Below, in pieces: positions 19,797-30,150 of a stretch of 64,000 nt of DNA. Within the stretch, counting starts at the first letter, position 1. Every line of letters starts with the position of its first letter. The position numbers and the translations under genes are program-made. This DNA comes from Nematocida parisii ERTm1 (taxonomy: Eukaryota; Microsporidia), in NCBI RefSeq assembly GCF_000250985.1, contig NW_013524651.1:62001-126000 (forward strand). Direction: 5' to 3'. The notes below the pieces were generated by a model. The model was not told the DNA's origin, did no database searches, and worked only from the letters and a program-made list of their open reading frames with translations.

Positions 19797-20606
19797 ATGA
19801 ATTATTTAATGAAAATAGTTCATATTTTAAAACACATGCTTATAACAGATACGGATAAAAATTTCTCGATAAAATGCCGAGCACACTATAAAACATATAC
19901 TTCTATAAGAAGATTTACGCGCAAGAGTATAGTAGAGCGGGCATTGCTTATTTTGTTCTGTGTGGCGGAAATAGCTGCATTCGATAAAATAGAAAACATA
20001 TATAACTATAGCATTAAGAGCATAATAAAGAGTATGGTAATTAGACCACTTGGGCCATTAGATTTTCTAAATCGAAAGTTGTTTAATGAAAACAAACTTA
20101 CACTGAATAAAAGACTTCTGGCAATAGAAATAGAACCACATAGCAAATTAAAGATATCTGGCCTAAATCTATTAGAAAAAAACTGTTCTTGTAAAGCAGA
20201 ACGGGAGATGGATACGCTTTGTTCTAATCTATCATCGCACAAATATAATTTTCAGAGTTATATGAATAGTTACCATAGGGCACTTATTATAATGTTTCCA
20301 TCAGAAAACAACATTTTAAGCATACGCAGCAGTAAAAGAAAATCATTTTTGGACTTTTTAGAGAATGGATTAACAAAACAAAAATCTATGTATATTCTTG
20401 CCTCTTTACTTCTTCTATCGGAGGGAATAGACGTTCCAGTAACTATAAATTCTAATGATAGTGAGGTGTTTTTTAAACTGGATGAGATTACAATTGGTGA
20501 TAGTGTTATTGGTATAGACATAAACCTAAAAGAAAGTATTTATGATGAGCCACTTAAAAAAAAAGAAAAATCTGTGAGAAGCAATATTCTTATTATTCTG
20601 AGATAG
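19797..20606 (+). CDS. lineage-specific protein, N-terminal part, frameshifted
   Basis: A 269-codon frame with a hydrophobic segment at about 45-62 (ERALLILFCVAEIAAF), then a charged, mostly helical region. I do not recognise the family. It runs out shortly after a 9-base A run (20556-20564). The next frame (20675-22564) is open back to 20558 and reads on in the same style, so these are almost certainly the two halves of one gene of about 920 codons. One base lost from the A run would explain it, either a sequencing error or a real inactivating mutation. The start is the first ATG; internal ATGs just before the hydrophobic segment are alternatives. Confidence 0.6.
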   Translation: MNYLMKIVHILKHMLITDTDKNFSIKCRAHYKTYTSIRRFTRKSIVERALLILFCVAEIAAFDKIENIYNYSIKSIIKSMVIRPLGPLDFLNRKLFNENKLTLNKRLLAIEIEPHSKLKISGLNLLEKNCSCKAEREMDTLCSNLSSHKYNFQSYMNSYHRALIIMFPSENNILSIRSSKRKSFLDFLENGLTKQKSMYILASLLLLSEGIDVPVTINSNDSEVFFKLDEITIGDSVIGIDINLKESIYDEPLKKKEKSVRSNILIILR

Positions 20607-22564
20607 CTAATGTAATTGACTTATTCATAAATTGCTATAAGAAATCCAGTTTTATTAAAGCAAAAGTACCGCCTATGCCAACTTCATATACAGAGTTCCA
20701 AGCAGGTGGATTTTTAAACAACCCGCAATTTCTTATACAGGCATATATATACGAGTACATTACCAAGGCGGATGATATAGAAAAGTTTGTTAGTATAGTC
20801 CATGACATGCTGTGTAGTCTTATAAAAAGAAAAGAGCAAGAGCAAGAACAAAAAAAACAGAGTTTGAAAGATGAAATAACTTGTCTATATTATATTTTAG
20901 ATAAGTATTTCATCCCTAATGAGGAAAATAATCTTACATATATTGGAGTAGACTGCGCGGCCCTATATATTAGGTTAAAACAAAATATATCTGCATATGA
21001 AGGGGGTATTATAGACGTAAGAACATTGGCTATTAAAAAAGAGGAGGAATTTATAAAAAAATATTATACAGAGGCTGTTTTGTTAAAGGTATTTAGTCTG
21101 CTTATATACGAATCATACCAGAAACAGAAAAATTTCAAGCAAAAATTAGCAATATTACCAGAGCCAATAGTTAATTTTTTTGAAAAACACTCAGAAGAAG
21201 ATCTACAAATACCATCAGAGCCTATATTAGATGATTGGAAGGAATTAATTATAAATCAACTCAATTTTAAAGAAATTGGTGTTGGCAAGGGTGATTTAAC
21301 TATTCTACCAGGATTAATAAGTATGATTCAGACTATACTGTGCATCATGGGAAAATTCAAGCGATTGGCCCAAATAGACACTATAGAAAAGAAGATCAAT
21401 GAATCTGGTATAGATAATCCAATAAGCTGTGATCTGGTTAAATCGCTTGAGGATGTTAGTTATGACATTTTTAAACGAGCGTGCCCGCACATAGAATTCA
21501 TTAATGTAGAGTTAATACACCCCAAAAAGGGCCATGCCAGCCAGAAGAAAATAGATGTATATGGCTATCTTAAATTGAAATATTTTGCATATAAAATTAA
21601 GAAATCCATATTAATTAATATAAAAAATCCATCTGATACGAGACTTCCAGAAAACGATATTCCCAGCCTTCCAAATAATGGTATTCCTTTAGGCGCGCAT
21701 AATGGGTTTCTTAATGAGTTAGAAAAGGTTTTTGAAAACCTGAAAAACACACTAGCAGAGCACATGCTTCGGAGCTACATTGAATCCGCTATACAAACTA
21801 CATCTGAAAAGAAAATAGTTCAAACATTTATTAATTCCGCCGAGCTAAACTCCAAAAATTCTCTGAATGCAGGCATTCTATGTTTTATGACAACCAGACA
21901 GCTACAGAATTCCTGCTATAGAACCGATTTAATGATTTTTTTGATATATTATGCCTTTTGCTATAATCTCCCAAAAAACAATTGTATTGTTAGATTTGCT
22001 GAGAATCTACTTCAAAGCACGAAATTTGCTCCTAATGCGAATTCAAAGGTTCTGTGCTTTCTTATTATGATAGGAAAGGCATCTAAATCTTATTTCAATA
22101 ATGTAGAGTTATCCATACCTGAATGTCAGATAAAAGAGTGTTTTAGTGATGTAGTAGACCAAATACTTATTTATGCATCAAAAAGCGTGAAAGCCGAAAA
22201 AGGCATTTATGCTTTGCTTCGTGGATACTTAATCTTAGATAAAAAGTATAACGTAGGCTATATACGAACTATGCTCTCCACTGTCGCTAAGGAAGAACAG
22301 GTGGATTTTTTCAATACACTTACTAAAAACAGAACCACATTTTATTACATTGATGAAATCACATCCTTAATAATGAAACAGCGCGATAAATCTAATAATG
22401 ACGAGATTGAAACAAGTGTTAAGGAATTCTTTCACTCAATAATAAGAATCTCTTCACATTGCAAAGATCGCTCACTAATTTTAGATCTATTTATAGAAAA
22501 GATTAAAGAAAAGATTGGCTCTAACAATATGTCCTATTTCTTTGATATAGATAGAACAGAATAG
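20558..22564 (+). CDS. lineage-specific protein, C-terminal part, frameshifted
   Basis: The first ATG of this frame is at 20675 (629 aa), but it is open from 20558, just after the last in-frame stop, and continues the 19797 frame across the A run. The product is Lys/Ile/Leu-rich and helical, with a Lys/Glu/Gln-rich coiled-coil-like stretch early on. There is no membrane helix of note and no catalytic motif I can name. Taken with the upstream part it would form a roughly 920 aa protein with an N-terminal hydrophobic segment, the style of large expanded microsporidian families of likely secreted or membrane proteins. Family identity is unknown. Confidence 0.68.
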   Translation, partial: KKRKICEKQYSYYSEIANVIDLFINCYKKSSFIKAKVPPMPTSYTEFQAGGFLNNPQFLIQAYIYEYITKADDIEKFVSIVHDMLCSLIKRKEQEQEQKKQSLKDEITCLYYILDKYFIPNEENNLTYIGVDCAALYIRLKQNISAYEGGIIDVRTLAIKKEEEFIKKYYTEAVLLKVFSLLIYESYQKQKNFKQKLAILPEPIVNFFEKHSEEDLQIPSEPILDDWKELIINQLNFKEIGVGKGDLTILPGLISMIQTILCIMGKFKRLAQIDTIEKKINESGIDNPISCDLVKSLEDVSYDIFKRACPHIEFINVELIHPKKGHASQKKIDVYGYLKLKYFAYKIKKSILINIKNPSDTRLPENDIPSLPNNGIPLGAHNGFLNELEKVFENLKNTLAEHMLRSYIESAIQTTSEKKIVQTFINSAELNSKNSLNAGILCFMTTRQLQNSCYRTDLMIFLIYYAFCYNLPKNNCIVRFAENLLQSTKFAPNANSKVLCFLIMIGKASKSYFNNVELSIPECQIKECFSDVVDQILIYASKSVKAEKGIYALLRGYLILDKKYNVGYIRTMLSTVAKEEQVDFFNTLTKNRTTFYYIDEITSLIMKQRDKSNNDEIETSVKEFFHSIIRISSHCKDRSLILDLFIEKIKEKIGSNNMSYFFDIDRTE

Positions 22565-23548
22565 CACAGTATATTTTATGAACTATGCATTCTTTATTAA
22601 AATTAAAATATTATTTATGCCTTACATGTTTAATAACTTATTAAGTTATATTAACTCAAATAAATACAATTTATCTAATAAATACTATCGGATACTTATT
22701 AATATACAAATACTTAGAATAGAGAAATTCACTATTAATAAATATTATTAAGAAAAAACAATTCTTTATTATTCAGATATAATATAATTTTTATGACATA
22801 TTAATATAGAACATTATGTCACAGCATATAATATTTAGGATTTCTATATTTAAGGAAATATTTAAACCCCTGCAGAACACATTCAATAAAGAACATACCC
22901 AATTCAGACTTATCTTCAGATTATATAAAGAAGTATATAGATGTATACAGGAGTTAATTAAGATATGCTAAATCTTCTAAGAAATATTTAAGTATAAATT
23001 TCTTATCACAATATAATGAGTGCCAGGCATAATATATGAGAAATATTTGGGTTATATTTTATTTTCTGGGTAGAAGAGAATGATTACTAGCTGCATATAT
23101 ATATTTTATTCAAATACATTGTTTCTAGGCTCTAAAAAGAACTTATTTATTAGCCCACTGAATTTGGCCAGACAAAACATGACTAAGTTGATAAATATGT
23201 TTGCCCAGGAGCGAACCAACTCACATATTTTATTTATATTTAAACTGTCTAGTATACTCTGTAGTGATATTGCCATTTAAGCGCCTTTTCGTTTTTTAAA
23301 ATAAAAATAGTAATTGATTCTACAGTAGAATAAAATTGCCAAATATATACTAAATATTCTCAAAACAAAGAAATTAACAAACTCGGGGAATATAACTAGA
23401 AAGTTGCGTATATAATGATTCAGTAGAACAGATCATCTGTATATAATGGCAGCGCCGTATATTTCTATTTTATTAAGTTATTTTATGTAATTATTTATAC
23501 AGATGTATTCTTCATGCTATAAATAATTTATTTTTTTATATCCTGTAA
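22565..23548. other. intergenic region upstream of LysRS
   Basis: A 984-bp AT-rich spacer. A 66-codon ATG frame at 23080-23280 shows no recognisable features and may be a remnant. No RNA gene is seen. Confidence 0.5.
23528..23548 (+). promoter_or_regulatory. T-tract plus ATCC element before LysRS
   Basis: A run of T (ttattttttt) followed by ATATCCTG ends 4 nt before the LysRS ATG. Same pattern as before other housekeeping genes in the window. Confidence 0.45.
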
Positions 23549-25111
23549 ATGAAAGAAGAAACCAGTAGATATAAATATCTAGAAAGCAAAGCAGCTGCAG
23601 GAGAGTTGCTATACCCATACGACTTTAAGGAAAGCATGCCAATTAAAGAGATTATTCGAGTGGTTGAAGAAAACAAGCTTACGCCTGAAAACATAGATAA
23701 AAGCGAGTATGCCACAAAGCGTATAACAACTGCTGGAAGAGTTCTTGCTATTAGATCAATAGGAAAAATATCTTTTATACGGATAGAGTCAGGCGGTCTT
23801 TCTATGCAAATTATATATAAAGACAAGTGTAAAGAAGTCTTTAGAGGAGACATAGTAGGTGTAGAAGGAGCTATTGGGTACAGCAAGAAGGGAGAGCTGA
23901 GTGTTCTGAGCAACAATATGCGGGTTCTTTCTCCATGTCTGCACATTTATCCTACAGTGCACTATGGGCTAAAGGAAACAGAGCTACGATACAGGCAGAG
24001 ATATCTAGACTTGGTGCTGAACAAAAACAGCTTGGACCGATTTGTGGCACGTAACAAAATCATTAGCTTTATAAGAAAATTCCTGGACAGCAAAGACTTC
24101 ATGGAGGTAGAAACCCCAATGATGCACATTATCCCAGGAGGGGCTGCTGCAAAACCGTTTACCACAAAGCTAAACGAGATGAACATGGACTTAAGTTTAA
24201 GAATATCACCAGAGCTTCACTTAAAAACTCTTTTAATAGGAGGAATACCTCGTGTATATGAAATTGGAAGGCAGTTCAGAAATGAAGGAATTGATGCCAC
24301 TCACAATCCAGAGTTTACTACCTGCGAGTTTTATATGTCCTATGCAGACTACAATGACGTTCTCCAGATAACTGAGGAAATGCTCAGCCAGATGGTCATG
24401 GAGATATTTGGAACGAAGATAATTGAATACACCGCACAAGGAAACGCAGATGGCTCTGATAGCGCAGATGCCAAGAAAATAAGAATAGACTTTACAACTC
24501 CATTTAAGAGAGTAGACATTCTAGGAGAGCTATCAAAGAAGCTAGGTGTAGAGATAACTGGAGATATTCTAGAGACAGAAGAAGGAAGGCTCTTGCTTGA
24601 TGATCTGTGCCGTAAGAATAACATCAGATGTAACAATCCTAGAACCACCAGCAGACTTCTTGATAAGCTGGTAGGCGAGTATTTAGAAAGCGAGTGTAAC
24701 AACCCAACTTTCTTGATGAATCATCCAAAGATAATGTCTCCACTTGCAAAAGAGCATAGAAGCAGAAAGAACATCACAGAAAGATTTGAGCTGTTCATTC
24801 TAGGAAAAGAAGTCTGCAATGCATACACGGAGCTGAACGATCCATTCGATCAAAGAAGAAGATTTGAGCAGCAGGCACAAGATAAGAGTGCTGGGGATGA
24901 TGAAGCCCAAGAAATTGATGAAGACTTCTGCACTGCAATGGAATATGGCCTTCCACCAGCAGGAGGTTGGGGAATTGGAATAGATAGACTAGTCATGATG
25001 CTAACCGGTGCACAGAACATTAGGGATGTACTTTTCTTCCCAACAATGCGCCCACAATCAAAGCAAGCCATAAAAGAAAAAGAAGATGTGCCAGAAAAGG
25101 AAAAGAAATAG
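23549..25111 (+). CDS. KRS1: lysyl-tRNA synthetase, class II, cytosolic
   Basis: A 520 aa aminoacyl-tRNA synthetase that charges tRNA-Lys. Seen: an OB-fold anticodon-binding domain at about 55-135, then the class II catalytic core. The core has motif 1 near ARNKIISFIRKFL...EVETPM, motif 2 with FRNEGIDATHNPEFT (about 245-262) and motif 3 with GIGIDRLVMMLTG (about 473-487) plus the C-terminal LFFPTMRP. All signature residues appear present. A lysine-rich N-terminal tRNA-binding extension, common in animal and fungal enzymes, is nearly absent, fitting microsporidian shrinkage. An acidic insertion (about 440-455) lies before motif 3. The ATG is 4 nt after a T-tract/TCC element. Confidence 0.97.
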   Translation: MKEETSRYKYLESKAAAGELLYPYDFKESMPIKEIIRVVEENKLTPENIDKSEYATKRITTAGRVLAIRSIGKISFIRIESGGLSMQIIYKDKCKEVFRGDIVGVEGAIGYSKKGELSVLSNNMRVLSPCLHIYPTVHYGLKETELRYRQRYLDLVLNKNSLDRFVARNKIISFIRKFLDSKDFMEVETPMMHIIPGGAAAKPFTTKLNEMNMDLSLRISPELHLKTLLIGGIPRVYEIGRQFRNEGIDATHNPEFTTCEFYMSYADYNDVLQITEEMLSQMVMEIFGTKIIEYTAQGNADGSDSADAKKIRIDFTTPFKRVDILGELSKKLGVEITGDILETEEGRLLLDDLCRKNNIRCNNPRTTSRLLDKLVGEYLESECNNPTFLMNHPKIMSPLAKEHRSRKNITERFELFILGKEVCNAYTELNDPFDQRRRFEQQAQDKSAGDDEAQEIDEDFCTAMEYGLPPAGGWGIGIDRLVMMLTGAQNIRDVLFFPTMRPQSKQAIKEKEDVPEKEKK

Positions 25112-25480
25112 TCTAGATTTGCTATAAAAACCAGACTACCTGCTTAAATAAAGACTCTTATTTGATATAATTTACACGTTGTGCAGAAAAATAATCAAGT
25201 ATCAAGCCTCTCTTCTAAATATATAACCTGAAAATTGCAAGAGAATCCAGCCACAACAGAAGAGCAAATCAGAATATAGAAATCTACTAAAATTATGGCC
25301 ATGCCATTTGAACTAATTAGTAGACAAATATCATGCTATATAAAAACCCAAAGATGCATGCGCCATTATGTGCAGGAAGAATATAACTAATGAAGCCATA
25401 ATATATTATTGTTTAATTCTTTATTTATGCTAAGGCGGAATTTACACTAATCTGAGAAGTGTTTTTTGGATTTCTGTAAA
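25112..25480. other. convergent intergenic region, nothing recognised
   Basis: A 369-bp AT-rich 3' flank of LysRS and the DOP1-like gene. No gene is seen. Confidence 0.6.
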
Positions 25481-28400
25481 CTATAACTCTGGAAGACCAT
25501 TCACCACAGAGTCCATTATTGCTGTAGAGTCCATATTTACACAGTTCCTCTGCTTTATATGGTGAAGCGCCACTTGTATTATCATTTCGTCAAGCGGCAT
25601 GTTGTTTTTCTCTGAAAGTGTAGAGATGTATGGAATTCTGTGCGTTATAGTAAACTTTGAAATAGTCTCGCTCTGCCCCTCTTCTGGTTCATAGTCCATG
25701 CCTAGTGTGCTGGGGAGATTTTCAACAAGCCACCGGAACTCAATGAGCTCAGGATAGTTCAAAGATGCAACCAGGTCTAAAAACTGCAAAGCAGAGTATG
25801 CAATCGACCTATTCCCATTAGAGAGCGCATTTAAGGAAAGAGTGTCAATTGCCTCGCTTACTGATATTGGCCACATGTTTATGAGAGTGTCCACCGGCAT
25901 CTTTATGCACAGCACCCGGCAGAGAGAGAATATTTCTACAAGCAAAGCTTTGCACCCGCTGGATACTGCAAATATTTCACTAATCAAACTGAATATTCCA
26001 GGAAGGTTTTCAACATACTCCCCCGAAGGTGCACACAGAATCATATATCTGACCCTTTTAATTAAAGATGCACGGAATAAAATATCTGACTCTCGTATAA
26101 AAAAACTTGTTGTGTTTGCCCTGATTACTAAGTCAAATACTTTCTCACAGTCCACTAACTGTGCTCCAATATCTACCTTAATCCGAATATTTTCAAGCGT
26201 GTCTTTGAAGAATCTTTCTCCCTGAATATACTCAAAGAACTCTTTCTTGCATATCTTGCATTCGGGCAGTTTTACTAAGTATTTTGTGATTTCCAGCGCT
26301 TTGGTATAAAGACTGTTTACTGAGTTGAATTTGAAGCAGGGAACTATTAATGCGTTCCAAACAGAAATTACATCAAGAGAGTACTCCTTTTCCACAGCAG
26401 TCATTATAACAGAGCCAATAATGTTTAAAAGCTCAAGCAAATCAGATGAATGATCAATTCTATCAATAATTGTCTTTTTCAGACCTAGCTTCCCAGAAAA
26501 TACAACACATCCATCTAGAATCTTGTTTCCTAGAATAGTTCCTGCGCTCGCCCCAACAAGCTTTAGATAATCCATGCAGAACCACAACAAATCGCTTACT
26601 TTAGGATACATTTTTATCTGAGAAAGTATTGTGGAAATGTGGGTGTGCACCTGGGTTGATATAAATATTAGCCTGTTTTCTGTGTATAATGTCCATTTCT
26701 GCAAAAGCTGATACTTTCCTCTAAGATCGCTCCCCAGAAGCCCTAAAAATACATCTAGCTCAATGGTTTTATGAATGGCAGAAATAAAATCAATCCTTTT
26801 GGTTGTGATATATTCCTCCAAAACTGCTTCTACAAGAATGCTTTTATACTTTGTGTGAATTGCAAAAACATACCTAGAAATAACCTCCAAATTGTTCTCA
26901 TATTCGTATTCCAAAGCACTGTTTATCTCTTTTTCTTGAACTCGTAGGCTGCCTAGCCTATCACTGAATATAGCATATAGCTTAAGCAGTATAGCCGCCA
27001 CAACACCTATATCTTGGTCGGTAAATATCTCTGAATAAACAATTCCGCAGAAGCATACTTTTCTGCGGCCTTCACTAATCATTGGTATAATGTCTGTTAG
27101 CGAGCATGTGCTTTTCACCCCGGCAGAGTCCATATATACACAGTGTTGTAGTATATACTCAACATGGCGCATGTTACATTCCGTTCGGCCTGCACTTTCA
27201 GCATTCACTATTTCTTCTATAAGGTCTGTAGATGTTTTAAGCAAAGATAAAAGTATGTCTGCTCTTTTTTCTTTTACACAGTATGTTATAAGAGCCATTC
27301 TGATAGATTTGGCCGTTAAAAACATATTCACTACTGAATCAATATACTCACTCTTGGATAGCCGCAGAAACACATCAAGAGCATATGAAATGCTCTGCTC
27401 AGTCACTGCGCTGTGCAGAAGAGAAGTCAGTACACTCTGGTGTATCACCGGCCAGAATTCAATAGTCTCTGAACAAAGAATGCTTCTAAGTATTTTAACA
27501 GAAGTTTCTCGTATTTCCCGAATATAGCATAGAATGAATTCATTTGTTGTCTTATTTGCAGAGTATATAGCCCCCATAAATTCTGAGCTCTGATACTCTG
27601 CAGTGCAGTACATAAACAATAGGCATACTAGATCTGCGAGTCCGGATTTCTCTCCTTCTTCAATATAAACCTCTATTAAACCAGATACTCCAGAAGCCTC
27701 TGGTAATATATTCTGGTTCTCCTGCAGAAATATATGAAAGCTGCTAGAACACCCCAGCATATTATTCAGCGTATGAAGCCCAAATAAAACTCTGTTATAA
27801 TCGCAATCCACTATACACACTTTCTCATGGAGAGACCGCTCTGGCGGATAGTTCAGCCCTTCTATAATTTTTTTGAATATGTCTGCATGCTGTCCTACCT
27901 TTCTACAGAATGTCTTTGCGCACTCTCTAGTAAGGTAATTTGGCGAATTACAGAATGAAACCAGAAAGATAATCAGATTAATGTTTATCTTTTTATAGTT
28001 GCAGTGACTAACCAAATCAAAGACCAAATTAAGCTCTTTCGATCCATCTAGAGACTGCCTGACTTTGTCCTTTTGATATATCACTCTTTGTATAAGAATA
28101 TCCTGCAGCTTGCCCGAAAAGAGCTCATCGTACTGCCAAAATATATCCGGATACTTTATTGCAGTATCATAAAGCAAAATAGAGTCACTGCCCGACAACT
28201 CATAGTGCACAACGATCTTTGTCAGCGCGGTTGTTATCTCTGCATGAATATTTTTCCCTAAATTCTGCTGCCTCCAGTATTTAACAAATATCTTACTAAC
28301 CGTCCCAACCACTTCTGTATACGTACTAAGTAAGTCTGTAGTCACCGGTATGGACAGAAAGAATATAATTATTTGCAGAGGATTCTTGCTACTTTCCAAG

Positions 28401-29656
28401 TGTTTTTGAATGTCTCTCCATATTTCTTTGTATGCTGCTGGCGTGGGGCGTATAATACTTATCCACTCATATGGATATACGTCATTTTGTAAATACTTTG
28501 AAATAAGAATGGGCAGCTCATATGACTGTGTCTGCTCATCTATTAGCTCATAGTTTATTGCTTTGTTGACTAAGTCTGTGCTTAAAGGCCTTTCTAGAAT
28601 AATTCTCCAAACAATTCTTCTGTCAAGTATCTTTAAAAAAGACTGCGCATGCATTTTAGTCTTTGCATCTACCGTAGAAAGAATCCACACAATAGACCTT
28701 TCAAATATTTTTGGGGCTTCTTCTATATTTTGCCGTATTGCCATGAGTATTTTGAAGTACGCTGCTGGCGATTCATCAAAGATCTGGCACAATGAAATAA
28801 ATAGTTGGTTTGTTCCACTAGGGTGGTTTATTAGATGGGTGATCCATATCTGTACCCTTTTTAGTAGAGATATCTCCTTTAGAAGAAGAAGCTTTAAAAC
28901 CCCAACAGAAACCATGCCGCTGTTTAAATGTATGTTTAACCCATCGTTTTTGTAGCTTAGGAGCAGGTCAAATCCTTTTCTAAGAGTGATTATTTCCTTT
29001 GACTGTAAAGCAGATACAAACCCTTTACTTAAAAGGTCTGTTTTGTTTTTCATTATTTCTAATCCCCCATCCATCTTTAAAATGTACATTAGACACCCTG
29101 GAACTAACTCTGTACACTGCCCCATTACCTCCCAGGTCTTTTCTAGAACAGTCGCCGCTCCTACTTTCTCTTCTAGCACGGTTAACACACGAAGTGTCAT
29201 TCCATATTGCTCGCTGTTGTCTTCTTCCAGCCCCATAATCACCCCCAGAATAAGGTTTTTGCATATTCTTATGGTCTTGTCTTCCAGCACCTCAATAATT
29301 TGCTTGATCACGTCTAGGTAGCTAGAAATACTTGTTAGGCTTGCGTGTGAATAAAAACTGAATAGACCGAGTGTAAGAATGTTAATCTCCTTCAACAAAT
29401 GCTCCTTTGACACTTTAGACATTACAATTTTGTACACACCAAGAGCCTTCATGTGAACACCTGCTGGGAGCGCAGGATTAAGACATTGGTTTAATCTTCT
29501 GTATAACATGTGCGGTTTAGGAATGCGTGTGTACTTATTTACTCTTAAAATACCTTCTAGCCCTGTTAAGTATGCTACTAAATCTGACCAGTCTGTGGCC
29601 GTTCTAAATAACTCCAGCTGTCTTTCCAAGGCAATCTCAAACTTTTTCTCGCTCAT
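25481..29656 (-). CDS. DOP1: Dopey (DOP1) family protein
   Basis: A 1391 aa protein whose N-terminal 250 residues match the Dopey N-terminal domain: FEIALERQLELFRTATDWSDLVAYL, LNQCLNPALPAGVHMKALGVYKI and LTLGLFSFYSHAS, in the same order as in animal and yeast Dopey. The rest is a long helical-repeat solenoid without a catalytic motif. Yeast Dop1 works with the flippase regulator Mon2/Neo1 in endosome-Golgi traffic; retention here would mean that system survives genome reduction. The longest frame starts at 29668 on GTG; I use the ATG at 29656. The protein is shorter than in other eukaryotes (usually over 1600 aa), losing mainly C-terminal repeat. Confidence 0.88.
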   Translation of the reverse strand: MSEKKFEIALERQLELFRTATDWSDLVAYLTGLEGILRVNKYTRIPKPHMLYRRLNQCLNPALPAGVHMKALGVYKIVMSKVSKEHLLKEINILTLGLFSFYSHASLTSISSYLDVIKQIIEVLEDKTIRICKNLILGVIMGLEEDNSEQYGMTLRVLTVLEEKVGAATVLEKTWEVMGQCTELVPGCLMYILKMDGGLEIMKNKTDLLSKGFVSALQSKEIITLRKGFDLLLSYKNDGLNIHLNSGMVSVGVLKLLLLKEISLLKRVQIWITHLINHPSGTNQLFISLCQIFDESPAAYFKILMAIRQNIEEAPKIFERSIVWILSTVDAKTKMHAQSFLKILDRRIVWRIILERPLSTDLVNKAINYELIDEQTQSYELPILISKYLQNDVYPYEWISIIRPTPAAYKEIWRDIQKHLESSKNPLQIIIFFLSIPVTTDLLSTYTEVVGTVSKIFVKYWRQQNLGKNIHAEITTALTKIVVHYELSGSDSILLYDTAIKYPDIFWQYDELFSGKLQDILIQRVIYQKDKVRQSLDGSKELNLVFDLVSHCNYKKININLIIFLVSFCNSPNYLTRECAKTFCRKVGQHADIFKKIIEGLNYPPERSLHEKVCIVDCDYNRVLFGLHTLNNMLGCSSSFHIFLQENQNILPEASGVSGLIEVYIEEGEKSGLADLVCLLFMYCTAEYQSSEFMGAIYSANKTTNEFILCYIREIRETSVKILRSILCSETIEFWPVIHQSVLTSLLHSAVTEQSISYALDVFLRLSKSEYIDSVVNMFLTAKSIRMALITYCVKEKRADILLSLLKTSTDLIEEIVNAESAGRTECNMRHVEYILQHCVYMDSAGVKSTCSLTDIIPMISEGRRKVCFCGIVYSEIFTDQDIGVVAAILLKLYAIFSDRLGSLRVQEKEINSALEYEYENNLEVISRYVFAIHTKYKSILVEAVLEEYITTKRIDFISAIHKTIELDVFLGLLGSDLRGKYQLLQKWTLYTENRLIFISTQVHTHISTILSQIKMYPKVSDLLWFCMDYLKLVGASAGTILGNKILDGCVVFSGKLGLKKTIIDRIDHSSDLLELLNIIGSVIMTAVEKEYSLDVISVWNALIVPCFKFNSVNSLYTKALEITKYLVKLPECKICKKEFFEYIQGERFFKDTLENIRIKVDIGAQLVDCEKVFDLVIRANTTSFFIRESDILFRASLIKRVRYMILCAPSGEYVENLPGIFSLISEIFAVSSGCKALLVEIFSLCRVLCIKMPVDTLINMWPISVSEAIDTLSLNALSNGNRSIAYSALQFLDLVASLNYPELIEFRWLVENLPSTLGMDYEPEEGQSETISKFTITHRIPYISTLSEKNNMPLDEMIIQVALHHIKQRNCVNMDSTAIMDSVVNGLPEL

Positions 29657-30150
29657 TTTCTGGTCCACAAATAAAAACTCTTAAAATTAGAAAAATAAAC
29701 CCGATAACTCGAAGCTCCAAAATGCCCAAAGTTGTATCTGAAAGAGTGCACAAAATAAAAAAAAGAATCTATCCGGATGCACACAATATGCACCTACAAA
29801 AAGACAATAACCACACCATTTATTGTTTAAAGGACAATGCTGCTCTGCTTTTGGATTAATTTCAAGTATAGCTAAAAAATTAGGTCGGCCGGTTTTTGCT
29901 CTCTTGTGCATAGGCTCTAATCGATGCATCCCTCAATCTATTCATATGCGTATAATTTATAGTTATATCTTGGTGAGTGTTTGTAAATGTGCTAGTTGTT
30001 TCATTTAATATAATACTATTTTATACACTGGATTTTTGGTAAGTGTTCGTTATTTGTGTAAAGTGTTAGGTATGCGTGCGTATTTGATCTTTCACTTTTC
30101 CAAATAGTTTTACAATTTATTTATTCCTGCTTTCTGTGTTTTTAATATTT
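29657..30150. other. divergent promoter region of DOP1 and PRE7
   Basis: A 494-bp spacer between head-to-head genes. A T-rich tract with TTATTCCTGC lies about 30 bp before the PRE7 ATG. The plus-strand 62-codon frame at 29823-30008 is not convincing. Confidence 0.5.

Noticed and set aside
23080-23280. 66-codon plus-strand ORF before LysRS
   Set aside because: No recognisable feature; possibly a remnant, but nothing supports it.
29823-30008. 62-codon plus-strand frame between DOP1 and PRE7
   Set aside because: It sits in a divergent promoter region with no domain, promoter element or homology.
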